64,000 nt of DNA from Chrysopilus asiliformis. Taxonomy: Eukaryota; Arthropoda; Insecta; Diptera; Rhagionidae. The notes under the pieces were generated by a model that saw nothing but the letters and a program-made list of their open reading frames with translations, had not been told where the DNA came from and searched no databases. Shown piece after piece: positions 43,660-54,429 of this stretch. The position numbers and the translations under genes were made by a program. The stretch lies in assembly GCA_964034945.1 (NCBI GenBank), contig OZ035963.1, positions 65,296,182 to 65,360,181 of the forward strand. The letters run 5' to 3'. Every line of letters begins with the position of its first letter. Within the stretch, counting starts at the first letter, position 1.

Positions 43660-46620
43660 TATAGATAAAATTCTAAAAATTCAAAAATTTCCATACACAG
43701 TCAGGTGTAGAAACATTCCAACGTTTAAAATAACTCCAAATGTAATGGGAAAAAATTCCATTCATAATTCCAGCATAGTTTCGAAGCAATTTTGAAAATC
43801 GAAAATTAATGCTGGAGACTAAAACATGAACATCTTACAAAATACAAGAATTCATAGCTGACGAATGATGATTGCTCCGCAAGGAGTTTTCTTTGCACAT
43901 GAAAAATTTTTATGCGTTTTTCCATGTACGTTCGAGTTGGAGCGATGAGTACAGAAATGAAAAATGAAATAAATTGAAATAACACAGAAAAAAAAATATG
44001 AAATTTCTTATGCTGCTCCATATTTGCTGCATAGTTTCGTATTCTGTAGGACTTTCAAATGATTTCAAAAGGAGGAACAAGCACATTATTCTAGGAGAAG
44101 AAAAGCAATTCGTGACGTGAATTTCTGATTAGAAAGCGTAGTGGATTTTTTTTTTTGATAGAGTTTTTCTGTGGCTTACTATATTCAGTGATATAAAAAA
44201 GTTGCAGACTATTGCTTGATTTAAAAAAAAAAGAAGTAATAATGGAAGCGTTTGAGAAGAATTTCACAAGATTACAATTGTGTATGATGTTTATTTATTC
44301 AATTATCTTAACGTGTTTTTGTAGTTTTTCTGTTAGATGTGTAGATCAGAGTTTTAAAGAATAAAATATATAAGTAGTTATTGTAATTTGTTGATGTTTA
44401 CACATCCTCGTTTTCAAAATACGGGCTCACAAGGGGACTGGAATTAATAAGTGTCCAATTCCTTTTCCTTGGAGATTCTTAACTTGACTGTAGAAACCGG
44501 ATTAAAATTGCTCTGACGGCTTAAAAGATAACGGGCGAGGGGCTGTTGTTGAAAGTAAGGCGTTGAAATTAGCAGAAAATATTTGCTATTTTTCTGCGCC
44601 TCTAAGGGTTAAGGGCACAAAACATGGAGATAAACTTCCCTAGCCACAGTTGGGCTTTCAATTCGGCGGTATATTTGACCTTGCCATCCAACTATTGTCG
44701 CCTGCGGCGCATTGCTCTCAAAATTTTTTGCCTGTAGCGCACTTCTTTTAAAAAAGCTTTTGTTTACTTTATAAAATGGGGCAGTTTTTGTTGCAATAAT
44801 AATAAATTAAAATTGAGATATTCTTTCTTTCTTTCAAATTTTTGAGTTAGTAAAAATTCCGTATAATTAGTTTTTTTTTTAAAGAAAAGGGCCGCCAGAT
44901 ACAGCTTTTGTCTTGGCCCAACTTTACCTTTGTACGGCTCTGCTTTTTATTAGAGTTCAAAAAAACTTTTAATACCCCATCCTGCAACATTTTTCCCAAA
45001 GATTATTATTATTTTTTAAATTACCATCAAAATAAAATCATATTTCTTAGACAAAGAATCGTTAGGATTGTCAACATGGATTCAAATCTAATTTACAGTG
45101 AAATACGAAAGCTCGTTTTACACTCTGTGAGAAAAGTAAAGCCTAGAAAAATAACAAATAAATTAAGATGTTTAAGGTTTCCAGAAATTTTTTTAAACTA
45201 TAATCCTGAAAAATGTTAGATTCCCTGCTGCTGTCTAGTAGTCTTCAATGTCGTCGTTACATTCCCTCCCCAGTTAACATCCCCTTGAAACTAAGCCGGC
45301 CAACTCAAACGGTCAAGTAATAAATCATTTTCGAGTGTTTAATTTTGGGTCACGTCAAGTAGACCGTTTAAATTACGACATAACTTTTTCAATAAAAGCC
45401 CCTCATGAAACACGCGGGCATACAAGCAAACCCCACCCTCCAGAGCAACCCCAGTTTTCCATCTTTATTCGTAGGCTGTCATCATTGACGCCCCGCAACA
45501 AAATCCGACCACCATCAACACCAGAACAAGAAAAAAAAATGTGATATTTCATCTTGAGAGGGATGGCCAGCCACAATTGCCTATACTACTGTTGAAAAAC
45601 GTTTGTGCAGGACTGATGCTGATGGTAGGTCCTTATTGTTGGATAGAATCTTATTTTTGAAAACATTAAACAGGGATGCGAAGACGTGGAAGATGGAAGA
45701 AAAGCAATGGAAAAACATCAGTAACATACAAGCACCTACTTTTTTTTTTACTGAATATGAAAAGTTTACAGTGATAGCCGGGAAATGTGTTTTTCAAATG
45801 CCTACCACAGGCGGTAGAAATTTCCCGCCTCACTAAATTTAATGTTGGCATTGTGTCCTTGAAACATTCAACTTGAAAACACCGAGAAATTTAAGCCATC
45901 GTAGAATATTTATAGCGAAAAACATGGTGCGTGAATTCGAAATCTATTTTCGAACTTTTGATGAACAGAAGTTTTGGTGAAAATTAAACAAAAAAAAATA
46001 TTTTGAATTCAATAAATTAAATCTTTGTAAACCCACTGGTGAAGTCATCTCTGAACAAACAGATAAACAACTTTTTCTACAGGAATAAGAATTAATTCAT
46101 GTGTGGTTTCATCAATTCGGGTATAAAAAAAAACACTTTTAAAATATTCCTTTCATTTGTCATTCAAGTGGGTTAGAGCGTAGGAGGATTTTTCTACATG
46201 AAATGTCGTTTTTTTTATTGACAAAAGCTGATTGAGTATAAGTCAAAAAGAAACACTGCGAATGACAAGATGCTACTCAGCTTTGAAAGATTTCGATCAG
46301 TTTTTCTAAGACTTTACAAAGTGGAATCAAATTAAGTCATAAGTATTTATTGTGGATGCAACAGAAATACTAGATAATATTCAATCAGTATTAATAACTA
46401 ATAAAATAAAATCAAAGTAGAAATTTTGAATATATTTGAATATCTGTGATGCTCTCAAAACATGTTTTCCAAAAAAGTCATACAGATTTTTTTTTCTAGA
46501 AATTTTGTGGTTTTACAAAACGTACTTGGATGACTCAAAAAAAAATTGGTGGGGTAAAGTAGAGTAATATGGCACCCAGAACCGTTTCTACAAGCCCTAA
46601 ATTTTGCGCCCCCTTCTTTT
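43660..46620. other. Mostly AT-rich sequence, no supported gene
   Basis: Two recurrent motifs lie at 44698-44711 and 44729-44741. Frames at 44908-45219 and 45335-45544 have no recognised domains. A somewhat G+C-richer patch at 45400-45530 shows no conserved motif. Confidence 0.5.
44698..44741 (-). repeat. Pair of GCGCCGCAGGCGA motifs
   Basis: TCGCCTGCGGCGCATTGCTC and TTGCCTGTAGCGCACTTC, 31 bp apart. This is the same motif pair layout as in the hAT-type family. No terminal ends were found nearby. Confidence 0.6.
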
Positions 46621-46621
46621 C

Positions 46622-46850
46622 TAAAATTCGGTGGTCTCAAAAACCCCCAGAATAGATTTTTCCCGGAAAACTCGAGGAAAGGGATCATTAGAAGGACCAA
46701 ATGGAAAATATTGTGTTGTTATCGGAGTTACGTATGTGTGCAAAATTTCAAGTCAATCGGATGAGTGGAAGTTGGTCAAAATTGGATTGCAAAATGTGAC
46801 CCTGACAGACAAACAATCAGACACGAAGGCAAGCTAAATAAAAGCTTTTA
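46622..46850 (-). repeat. AGCTTTTATT family copy, minus orientation
   Basis: CTCAAAAACCCCCAGAATAG, ATCGGAGTTACGTATGTGTG, AATTTCAAGTCAATCGGATG and CGAAGGCAAGCTAAATAAAA. It has a good terminus and lacks the far end. The 68-codon frame is a shadow. Confidence 0.8.
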
Positions 46851-48120
46851 AAAATAGATAAAAACGGACTTCTGTGTGCTTCGAAATTTTGAAAGAAATT
46901 TTCAAAAAACGTATTTGAGAATGTTGAACTTTTCCTAGAAAAAAATTGTTGAAACTTCCCGAACCCGGAAGCTATATTTGAAAATCGATTTCCCATCAAA
47001 CTCAATTAATCGTAAGGTAATTTAAACTTTCTGACATTGACCGATAGTAAAGTTTTGTATCCATTATGGAAACTTAAATAAGCATTTTTCAATCTTAACA
47101 AAACCATTATTGAAATTTCACTTCGACTTTAACTAAGAGTTGCTACTACGATAAAATATTCTATTGTATTTCATAATATTTAATTCGAGCCAAGACCAAC
47201 TTTAAGGAGCTCTTTAACCCACACAATTATTGTGTAACCTTTTGAAAATTTCTTCCCTTTGTGGTGGTGTCTGACGATCGTTCGGTTTTTTGGGGTGTCA
47301 GGAAGATATTCAAAAAATCCACAAGGATCTGCTCCCCATTTTAGAGTGTTGTCCGTTCTAGACTGCAGGAACCCTTAAAACATAACGGCAAAGCAGCTAA
47401 GAATAAACGACAATTTAAGATACCGGATGGAAGGACCCGAGAACCTCTTTCAAATTCAAACTTACACACAATTCAAATGTAAAATGTAATTGTTATGCAA
47501 ATTCCTTTAACATTTGCGGATTGAGCAAAAGGAATCCCATTTCACTGTCGAAATGGTTTCCTTTCGGGAGGTGCGCGGCGACAGGGGAGCTTCTATAGCG
47601 AAAGGAATATTCAAGACATTACTGGAATTTCATTGCCGATGCTGAGAGGAATATCCTTAGCACCTTCTGGAGGCGTTCATTTTTCCGGATTCGAATCCGT
47701 TTCCCAGGAAGATTTCGGCTTGCGGAAGCCGAGTTCGACGTTTAACTGATGTGATTGTATCTACAAGTAATGTCACTTCTGGTTTCTAAAATCTTATCTG
47801 AATATCTTACGGGAAATCCTCATACTTTGCATAGATTTTCCAATATTCATGCATTCACTAATCATTTTCGTCCATCTTCGATTTGCAATAGTATCTCTGC
47901 GAATAGATTTTCCATCTTTACACCAATCTATATTACATATTATATTGATTATACCGATGTAAATATATATCATTGCAGCTACTTGTGGTTTCTGATCACC
48001 TGCACATTTCACCTTTCGATCCGAATTCAATTCATATGCACTAAAATATCCTTAAATGTGGAAACGTACGTTGAGTGGATGACTGCGGTTTTTCCTACAT
48101 CCTTTGTAATCCTCTTTCAG
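46851..48120. other. Mostly unique sequence upstream of a possible exon
   Basis: It contains most of the longest frame in the window (47755-48234, 159 codons). Its composition is rich in Ile/Phe/Ser/Tyr, with no recognised domain. The more credible signal is in another frame at 48121 onwards. The patch 47570-47740 is G+C-richer and unassigned. Confidence 0.4.
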
Positions 48121-48265
48121 GCCGAGAGTATTTTCAAAATATGCAAAACGAATCGAGTTTTCGCTATAATATACTGTGTGCAGCATTCAGTCAAATCAAT
48201 ATGGAGGCGACTAATACCACTTCATCTACGCTAGCTGCATTACATGGCGACTATGCTTGCATCCT
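48121..48265 (+). CDS. Possible 145-bp exon, unknown product
   Basis: The sequence before it, TTTTTCCTACATCCTTTGTA then ATCCTCTTTCAG, is a good polypyrimidine tract and acceptor. At 48266 GTATGT gives a plausible donor. The frame with ATG at 48141 and 48201 stays open across the segment. From the second ATG (context ATCAATATGG) it reads MEATNTTSSTLAALHGDYAC, with a possible N-glycosylation site at NTT. This could be the start of a secreted or membrane protein, but I do not recognise it and cannot see the next exon. The larger 159-codon frame overlaps in another frame. It could equally be chance: open frames this short are common. Confidence 0.2.
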
Positions 48266-48690
48266 GTATGTTTGGATCTAGGATATCTTTCACCCTACAT
48301 CACACTTTACTTTCCGAACATAGAAATAGATTCAGGATGTCGGTTTACAACCACCACTATTGTCATCATCATCAATAAGACATGTTTTTGTAGTTAATAT
48401 TCCGTACAGACATCGACGACTTGCTATTGAATTTTCCAAAGATAATAACGACATGCTACATGAGTAGAGATTTGCATATTTGCTTATATCATGGACTAAG
48501 ATTTATTTAAGAACATAAATTTTAAAATTATTCTATGGTTTTTCTTAGAGATGTCATTGATTGGGAAAATTTCGGAGTTTTTCGATATCCTGCAGGACAC
48601 GATTCGGAATTATCAAAATTTCGATTCTAAGGAGAATTATTTGTAAATCGAGTTTTCAACACATATTTATGGGATATAAAAATAATGACC
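48266..48690. other. AT-rich sequence without recognisable gene
   Basis: No downstream exon of the candidate could be recognised here, and no element ends. Confidence 0.45.
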
Positions 48691-48714
48691 AAAGAAATCA
48701 TTTTACAAGTCGAG

Positions 48715-48830
48715 AGGTCCATAATTACTTTCATCTGTTATAGAGGGAAAGTATTTCTTGACGGAGGCCGACTCGACAACGGAGGAGATAGAAAATTTCT
48801 GATTATTTTGTGTCATATAGCAATTCGAAA
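48715..48830 (-). repeat. Dispersed repeat with ACTTTCC hairpin, minus orientation
   Basis: ATTACTTTCATCTGTTATAG with AGGGAAAGTATTTCTTGACG (hairpin 48727-48752) followed by GAGGCCGACTCGACAACGGA. The order is the reverse of 5940-6019 (CCCGTTCTCGAGTCGGTCTC, AATACAATACTTTCC). Confidence 0.65.
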
Positions 48831-48895
48831 GAATGGGGAAAATTTGTCAAAAATTTCAGTTACACTCACTTGTGGGGCGTAATTACAGATTTCGC

Positions 48896-49012
48896 TTACC
48901 TCCCTCCCTCCCTCCCCCTCCCTCCACCTACCACCCCCTCCCTCCCTCATCCCTACCTCTCCCTCCCTCATCCTCCTCCCTCCCCCTCCTCCTCCCACCC
49001 CCTCCCCCTTTC
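48896..49012 (+). repeat. CCCTCC low-complexity tract
   Basis: About 115 bp of CCCTCC/CTCC/CACC units. Frames on both strands through it are Pro- or Gly-rich artefacts. Confidence 0.9.
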
Positions 49013-49975
49013 TGAACATTTAAAAAAATTCACAACATATTTTTAAGAATCGCTGCAAGCAAATTGAACAAAAATTGCAAAAAAATATAAAGATTCTTTT
49101 AGCATCTGCTAAAAAAAACTTAAGAAAAGAACAATCAACCCAATGAAAATCAAACCATTTTTTCCCTTAAAACCATCGTCCAATTTTTAAATTTGAGTTA
49201 AACTGACGAATTCTTAACGTTAACTACCAACTCAAGACGTTCAAATCGTAAATTCACTAAAAATATTTGAACATCTGCGATTTCGTGATTTATTTTTATT
49301 TGTTTGGCAAACTTTTAGAACATTCCTCAGGCATAAGTCACCTTGAATCATTACAGATTACTATATTCACCAATAATCCATGAGAAGTTCAAATATTTAC
49401 ACAGATTTTAAGCATCCACAATGCCTTTATCTGAGACTGTAAATCCTTTAAGAAACAAGAAACAACAATTCAAGTAAATATAATTTTTCTGGCAAACAAA
49501 CACCAAAAATTACGATTTAATTGCAAAATAAATTAACCAATATTTAGAAAAAAAAACGATGGCCGCAGACGATCTTAAAAATGTCAAGTGCTTAATAAAC
49601 AATTAAGATGTTTTTCCAATTTTTGCCCTATTTTCGATTTGGCGAGACACATTTTTGAACTTTTATCATTTTATGGGAGAACTCAACATTAATAAGTAGG
49701 AATTAATTATTTTGTATTTCGAGATGCTTTTCATGTTTTGTGTCTGCTGCATGCTTCGATGCTCACGGCAAGACGATAAATGTTTCATAAATATTTGTAC
49801 GTTTGAAATTCGCATTTTAATGCAAACGAGAACAATTTGGTTCAGGTGAATTCTTCTGACAGTAGACATACAAAAAATCGTGCTTCAATTGCGGTCGATT
49901 CACCCAAAAATCTTAATAATTTTTTTCCATCAGCTAAGGCGTAAAACTGTCTGCTATTAAGATGTGAATCTTATA
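49013..49975. other. AT-rich sequence without recognisable gene
   Basis: One weak motif match (GGCCGCAGACGA) lies at 49560-49573. Nothing else is assigned. Confidence 0.5.
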
Positions 49976-50462
49976 TCATACTAATATATAAAAAAAATGA
50001 GTTGGTGTCTGTCTGTCAGTCTGTCTGTTCCTCTTTCACGCACAAACGGCTGAACCGATTGACTTGAAATTTGGCATGAATGTCTGTGGTAGTTCTGGTT
50101 CCAAGATAGGCATACGGAAAAGTAGCGCGACGGGTGGGGGGAGAAAGGGGAGGGGTAAAGTGATTTCGAAACTTAGTTTTTGAGCTATGTTACTCTTTCG
50201 CGGGGAAACTACTGAACCGATTGGCCTGATATTTGGCATAAATGTTCATCGGGGGTCCAGCCCCAACATAGGCCCATTAAAAAGTAGCCCGAGCGGTGGG
50301 GGGAGTAAGGGGAGGGGGCAAAGTCATCTCGAAACTTAGTTTTCCCTCTATGTTACTCTTTCGCGTATAATTCGAGGCCGAAGGCCGACGTAGACAGGGA
50401 GGCCGAAGCCCGACCTGTGGGTGGGGGATGAACCGCGAAGCGGTTCGGGGCGCAGCCCCTAG
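49976..50462 (+). mobile_element. 487-bp mini-Helitron with hairpin 3' end
   Basis: It starts TCATACTAATATATAAAAAA after an A. It ends GAACCGCGAAGCGGTTC (7-bp stem, 3-nt loop), GGGGCGCAGCCC, CTAG. The hairpin lies 12 nt upstream of CTAG, as in Helitrons. The following base is C, not the expected T, so the exact 3' border or the host base is uncertain. The body repeats the GATTGrCyTGAnATTTGGCAT unit twice (about 50055 and 50218). No Rep/helicase. The minus-strand frames are shadows. Confidence 0.85.
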
Positions 50463-50504
50463 CATACTAGATAGAATGTTAAAGAGCTCCTCCACCACAT
50501 TCAC

Positions 50505-50815
50505 GTGTTACGCTTTTTGAAAAATTATCAAAAACTATCCACTTTTATGAGAAAATGGATATAACCAAATTTATAGAAAATAAAATTTTCCACATTTTCT
50601 GCTTTGACGGTTTATACGTATATCTAACGGTTCTCAACATATTTCAAAATAATAAGGTTTTTTTTAAAAGTTATCGGTTTTTTGAAAATTTTTCGAAAAC
50701 TGTGCGCTGTTATGAAAAAAAGAATATAACCAAATTCAAAGGAAATAAAATTTTCTGCATTTTTTCCTTTAATGATTTTTACGTATCTTTAACGGTTCTC
50801 AAGATATTGGGTACT
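50505..50815 (-). repeat. Dispersed repeat R1, dimeric, minus orientation
   Basis: GGATATAACCAAATTTATAG, TTTTCCACATTTTCTGCTTT and TATCTAACGGTTCTCAACAT, then a second unit with AAATTTTCTGCATTTTTTCC and TCTTTAACGGTTCTCAAGAT. ACGGTTCTC occurs at 50627 and 50792 (165 bp). The 106-codon frame is an artefact of the repeat. Confidence 0.78.
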
Positions 50816-50869
50816 TCGTTAGATCATATGGCAAAATGGCCGACAGTTTGTTTTTTGTACAAGTATATA

Positions 50870-51102
50870 CAGTAATCCCTCCAACTGCGCGGTTTCGCAA
50901 CTGCGCGGTTAAGTTTTTAATACCAAAATTACGAACTGCGCGGTAAAAATTTCGCAGCTGCGCGGTTTTTTTTTATATTTTTCGTTTAAAAAACATGTTC
51001 CTAACCCCAAAATTTCATACAAAGTATGGTTTACAGTGCGCGGTTTCGGTTTGCGCGGTCTTTTTGTGAAACGCATCTACCGCGCAATTGGAGGGATTAC
51101 TG
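50870..51102. mobile_element. 233-bp pogo/Tigger-like MITE, TA duplication
   Basis: CAGTAATCCCTCCAACTGCG and, at the right, CGCGCAATTGGAGGGATTAC then TG, flanked by TA (50868-50869 and 51103-51104). It is the inverse orientation of the 13759 copy: the GCATCTACCGCGC segment at its right matches the GCGGTAGATACG segment at the left of that copy. Confidence 0.9.
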
Positions 51103-51107
51103 TACAG

Positions 51108-51232
51108 GTATATTGTCATCGGAGTTTCGTATATGTACAAAATTTGAAGTCAATCGGATGAGTGGAAGTGGGTCTATAAAATTTGATCCTGACAAACCGA
51201 CAAACAAACAAAAAACAAACTAAATAAAAGCT
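51108..51232 (-). repeat. AGCTTTTATT family fragment, minus orientation
   Basis: TATTGTCATCGGAGTTTCGT, AAATTTGAAGTCAATCGGAT, GACAAACCGACAAACAAAC and AAACTAAATAAAAGCT. The pogo-like MITE immediately before it may have landed at its edge. Confidence 0.78.
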
Positions 51233-51239
51233 AATTATT

Positions 51240-53435
51240 TCCGAATTTGCAAATAATTACTTCCGAATGTTTGAAGATACGTGGATACCTTTCCAAAACA
51301 CAAATAAAATGTTGATTGCAGAAATCTGTAACCAATATAAAAATCACAAATTGTTGTCTTACAGCGAAGTGAATTAATAATTCATGAAAATTCGACTTTA
51401 ATTAGTTTGGGATAAGCAAAAAAGTTGCATATTTCTCGGCACTTTCCGTTTCTAAATGTTTAAATTAAATTTTGCCAGCAAAAAATTATTCCATCGTCTT
51501 CGTATGTCGTATAAAATCATAAAATATTATCACAAACAAACGGATCAAGCAGATAAATATACAGAAAATCACCGATTAAGAAGCTTTCACTAATAATTTC
51601 TCCGAAATATATAAAATTATTTCGATCTCTACAATATGAATAAGTTTTGCATAAATTTCCTATTTTATTTACATGACAATCACTATGGAGTAAATACCGA
51701 AAATAATTTGAAGCAAACTAAAAAAAAATTTATTAGATGTGTAAGCATTTATGTTTATTACCAATTGCTGTGTTTCTCATCTACGTATCTTCAAAAATTG
51801 AAATAAAATTAATATCCAGCACTTGTCCATGAAAATCAGAAATGGGAAAACCATCTCATGTGGCAAATGCAAAGAAATTTCATACCAGACGATAGTCACC
51901 TGTCGAAGAAAGGTGTGGCCATGACTGTAGACAAACACAAAAATCTTTTTTCCCATGTTTGATCATCAAATATTTGAGCGAATTTCCACATATTAAAATT
52001 TTATGAGTTTGAATTCAAAATACTTGAATTTCTAACTAAAGTTAAACTATTTTTTTATGTTGAATCAGAAACTCTGTCCACACGAAAAGTCCACACACAA
52101 ATTGTTTAAATATAAAAGTTTTCAACGTTGCGTTTTTTTTTAAACCACATGATTTTATATTGCGAATCAAAGAATCGTACGTGATTCATTTAATAAAACA
52201 AGTAAGAAGAAGAAAATAGTAAGAAAAACAATTAAAACATTTTCCTAATCATATCCTAATGAAAGAAAGGACAAGAAAATTCTCTAAAAAAAATCTAACT
52301 TAGAAATTTAATAAAAAATTCACCTAAAATTTACAGCAATTGAAGAAAATAATTTAATCGTTAATAAAAAATCGGAAAATTAAAGATTTTCATATTTGAA
52401 AATCACTTGAAATCTATTATCATAAGAAGAGAAAAATTATTTATGTAAATATTTACCGAAATATTTATTTTCATCTTGAAAACCCATTTGGAAATCTTCT
52501 TCATTTATGCCAGAGAAATTGAAAAATGTGCAGGGAAAAAAGAACAGGAAAACTTTTATTTCTTTTGAACTTAAATTCTTTTCCATAGTATTGAGGATGT
52601 TCGACGATCCTCATCCCCTGTCCAAACATTCTTACGTTTTTTCCCCCCGTAAGGATTTTCTCAATTCCCAGTGATTCATCCCCAAAGAGCCAATCATTTT
52701 TTTTTTCATCAAGAGAAATCATCAGCAAATCCTGGATTTATAATAATATGCGAGGTATTTGGGAAATCACAATGGCAAGAGGTTCATTTCATATCCTAGC
52801 CACAGTATTGTTGCTGTAGTGGCGGTTGCTAGAAATCATATTTGATATTGTTGTATATTGGAAATATGGAGAGGAAGTGGAAATGGAAAGTTCACGTTTT
52901 ATGGTGAATCGGAATAAATTCTCTTTGCTACATAATCAGCATTTGAATCTGTTGATACTTGGGGAAAAACTCCACCATTGACGATCGATGTGAAGCTACA
53001 GAAAGATTTGAATTTTAATTAAATTCTGTCGTAGATGGTTACTAAGTTTTGCTACAGTTTCACAAGCCGAGAAACATTTAAGTTTGAATTTATCGAAATA
53101 CGGGTACGGACCATCCTATTTTGAATTTTTGCATTTATGAATTGAAAATATTGTAGGGGAGAAAAAAGAACTTTTCCAACGAATCGATTTAAATCTATTT
53201 TATGAATTATTTCGCAGTTTCCTTTTTCCGTTTGTAAGCAAAATATTTTCTTTGTTTGTATTGGAACTGAATTAAAGTTTGCCTTGTATGCCAGGAAAAC
53301 TACCCTTTGTATGTACACAAGTAGTCTAAATAATTAGTGTAACTTAATATGTATTTAAAAATAATGAAAATAATTGATTTTGTTGGAGGAAAACAGTTTT
53401 GCAAATAAATCTTATTAATGTTGTGAAGTTTTTTT
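51240..53435. other. AT-rich sequence without recognisable gene
   Basis: Minus-strand frames at 52501-52728 and 53052-53318 lack recognisable domains or splice context. No element ends were found. Confidence 0.5.
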
Positions 53436-53630
53436 TAATTAAAAGCTTTTATTTAGCTTGTTTTTATAAGCTTTTATTAAGATTGTTATTTTTTTGTATG
53501 TCTGTTTGTCTGATTGTCAGGGTCAAATTTTGTAATATAATTTTGACTCACTTTCACTCATCTGATTGACTTGAAATTTTGCACATATACGTAACTCCGA
53601 TAACAATACAATAATGTTGTCCTTGTAAGT

Positions 53631-54275
53631 CGGGCTGTGGAGTTGGAGTCGAGGATTTGGAGTCGGGACAAAATTATTGCTTTAGGAGTCGGAGCCAGAG
53701 TCGGAGTCATTTAATTTTCAGAAGAGAGTTTAAGAGTTGGAGTCGAAGAAAATATGTCGACACCAACTCCGCCTGTTATTTTATCTCCATTGGCCACTAT
53801 AGAGTGTTGTCCATCTAGTTTAGGTCTAGCTTCAATGTTTTCCATCCAAAAACAATGTTTTATTTACGGTTTAAGGTTATTTGATGATTTTTTTTTAGCC
53901 GAAGGAGTCGGAGTCGAAATTGGAGTTAGGAACTTGGCACACCGAATGCGAATTCGCTCCGCATTGCGAAAAAGTTCAAGTTTACCACGCGATCTTATAT
54001 CATATGTCATCTACATGAGCTCTAATTTTGTATTACGTAACAATGCGGTCTCCGCAAAATTGCGGTATCTGCAAAATTAGAGCTCATGTAGATGACATAT
54101 GATATAAGATTGCGTGGTAAACTTGAACTTTTTCGCAATGCGGTGCGAATTCGCATTCGGTGTGCCAAGTGCTTTAGGCTTTCCAGACTTTTTGGAGACA
54201 GAAACTGAATCCGATGTTCTAAACTTTCAGGAGTGGGAGTAGAAGGTTTAACTACTTACCCAATAGCCATGCTTT
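53631..54275 (+). mobile_element. GGAGTCG-rich insertion
   Basis: Repeated GGAGTTGGAGTCG/GGAGTCGGAGTCG/GTCGGAGCC phrases at 53640-53760 and 53900-53930, and GGAGTGGGAGTAG near 54230. The block replaces the middle of the AGCTTTTATT copy. Exact ends are not clear. A fragment of the same type (GTCGGAGTCGGTGTCGGAAT) occurs at 55217. The 108-codon frame across it is a shadow. Confidence 0.6.
53932..54170. mobile_element. Foldback with 99-bp near-perfect arms
   Basis: Left arm 53932-54030 (ACTTGGCACACCGAATGCGA ... TCTAATTTTG) is mirrored by right arm 54072-54170 (CAAAATTAGAGCTCATGTAG ... TGTGCCAAGT) around a 41-nt loop (TATTACGTAACAATGCGG...). By eye there are only a few mismatches (for example GCTCCGC against GCACCGC). 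Transcription across it would give a long dsRNA hairpin. It sits inside the GGAGTCG-rich insertion. No TSD is obvious. Confidence 0.9.
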
Positions 54276-54429
54276 CAATGATAATGTGATTAACCTTTTC
54301 CTCAAATTTCCCCGGAAAAAATCTCATCTGGCGGTTCTTGGGGTCGCTGAATTCAATTTTGATGTTCAGAAGTCCGTAAGGATAGCAGAAGGTCCTGTAA
54401 GGATAGTGTGATTAATATTTTCCTCATCT

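Larger units (their letters stand above)
53447..54425 (+). repeat. AGCTTTTATT family copy, split by a GGAGTCG element
   Basis: The head (AGCTTTTATTTAGCTTG, then TGTCTGTTTGTCTGATTGTC, then CTTGAAATTTTGCACATATA) stops near TGTCCTTGTAAG at 53630. The family resumes around 54280 (ATGTGATTAACCTTTTCCTC, AAATCTCATCTGGCGGTTCT, AGAAGGTCCTGTAAGGATAG). The first end is duplicated, with a second AAGCTTTTATTAAGATTG at 53469. Confidence 0.75.

Noticed and set aside
47640..47705. GGATTCGAATCC string resembling a tRNA T-loop
   Set aside because: It is simply a palindrome; no cloverleaf could be drawn on either strand.
47755..48234. Longest open frame (159 codons)
   Set aside because: Ile/Phe/Ser/Tyr-rich composition typical of random AT-rich DNA, no domain, no homology recognised; the better local signal is in a different frame.
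48896..49012. Pro-rich and Gly-rich frames
   Set aside because: CCCTCC low-complexity tract translated in several frames.
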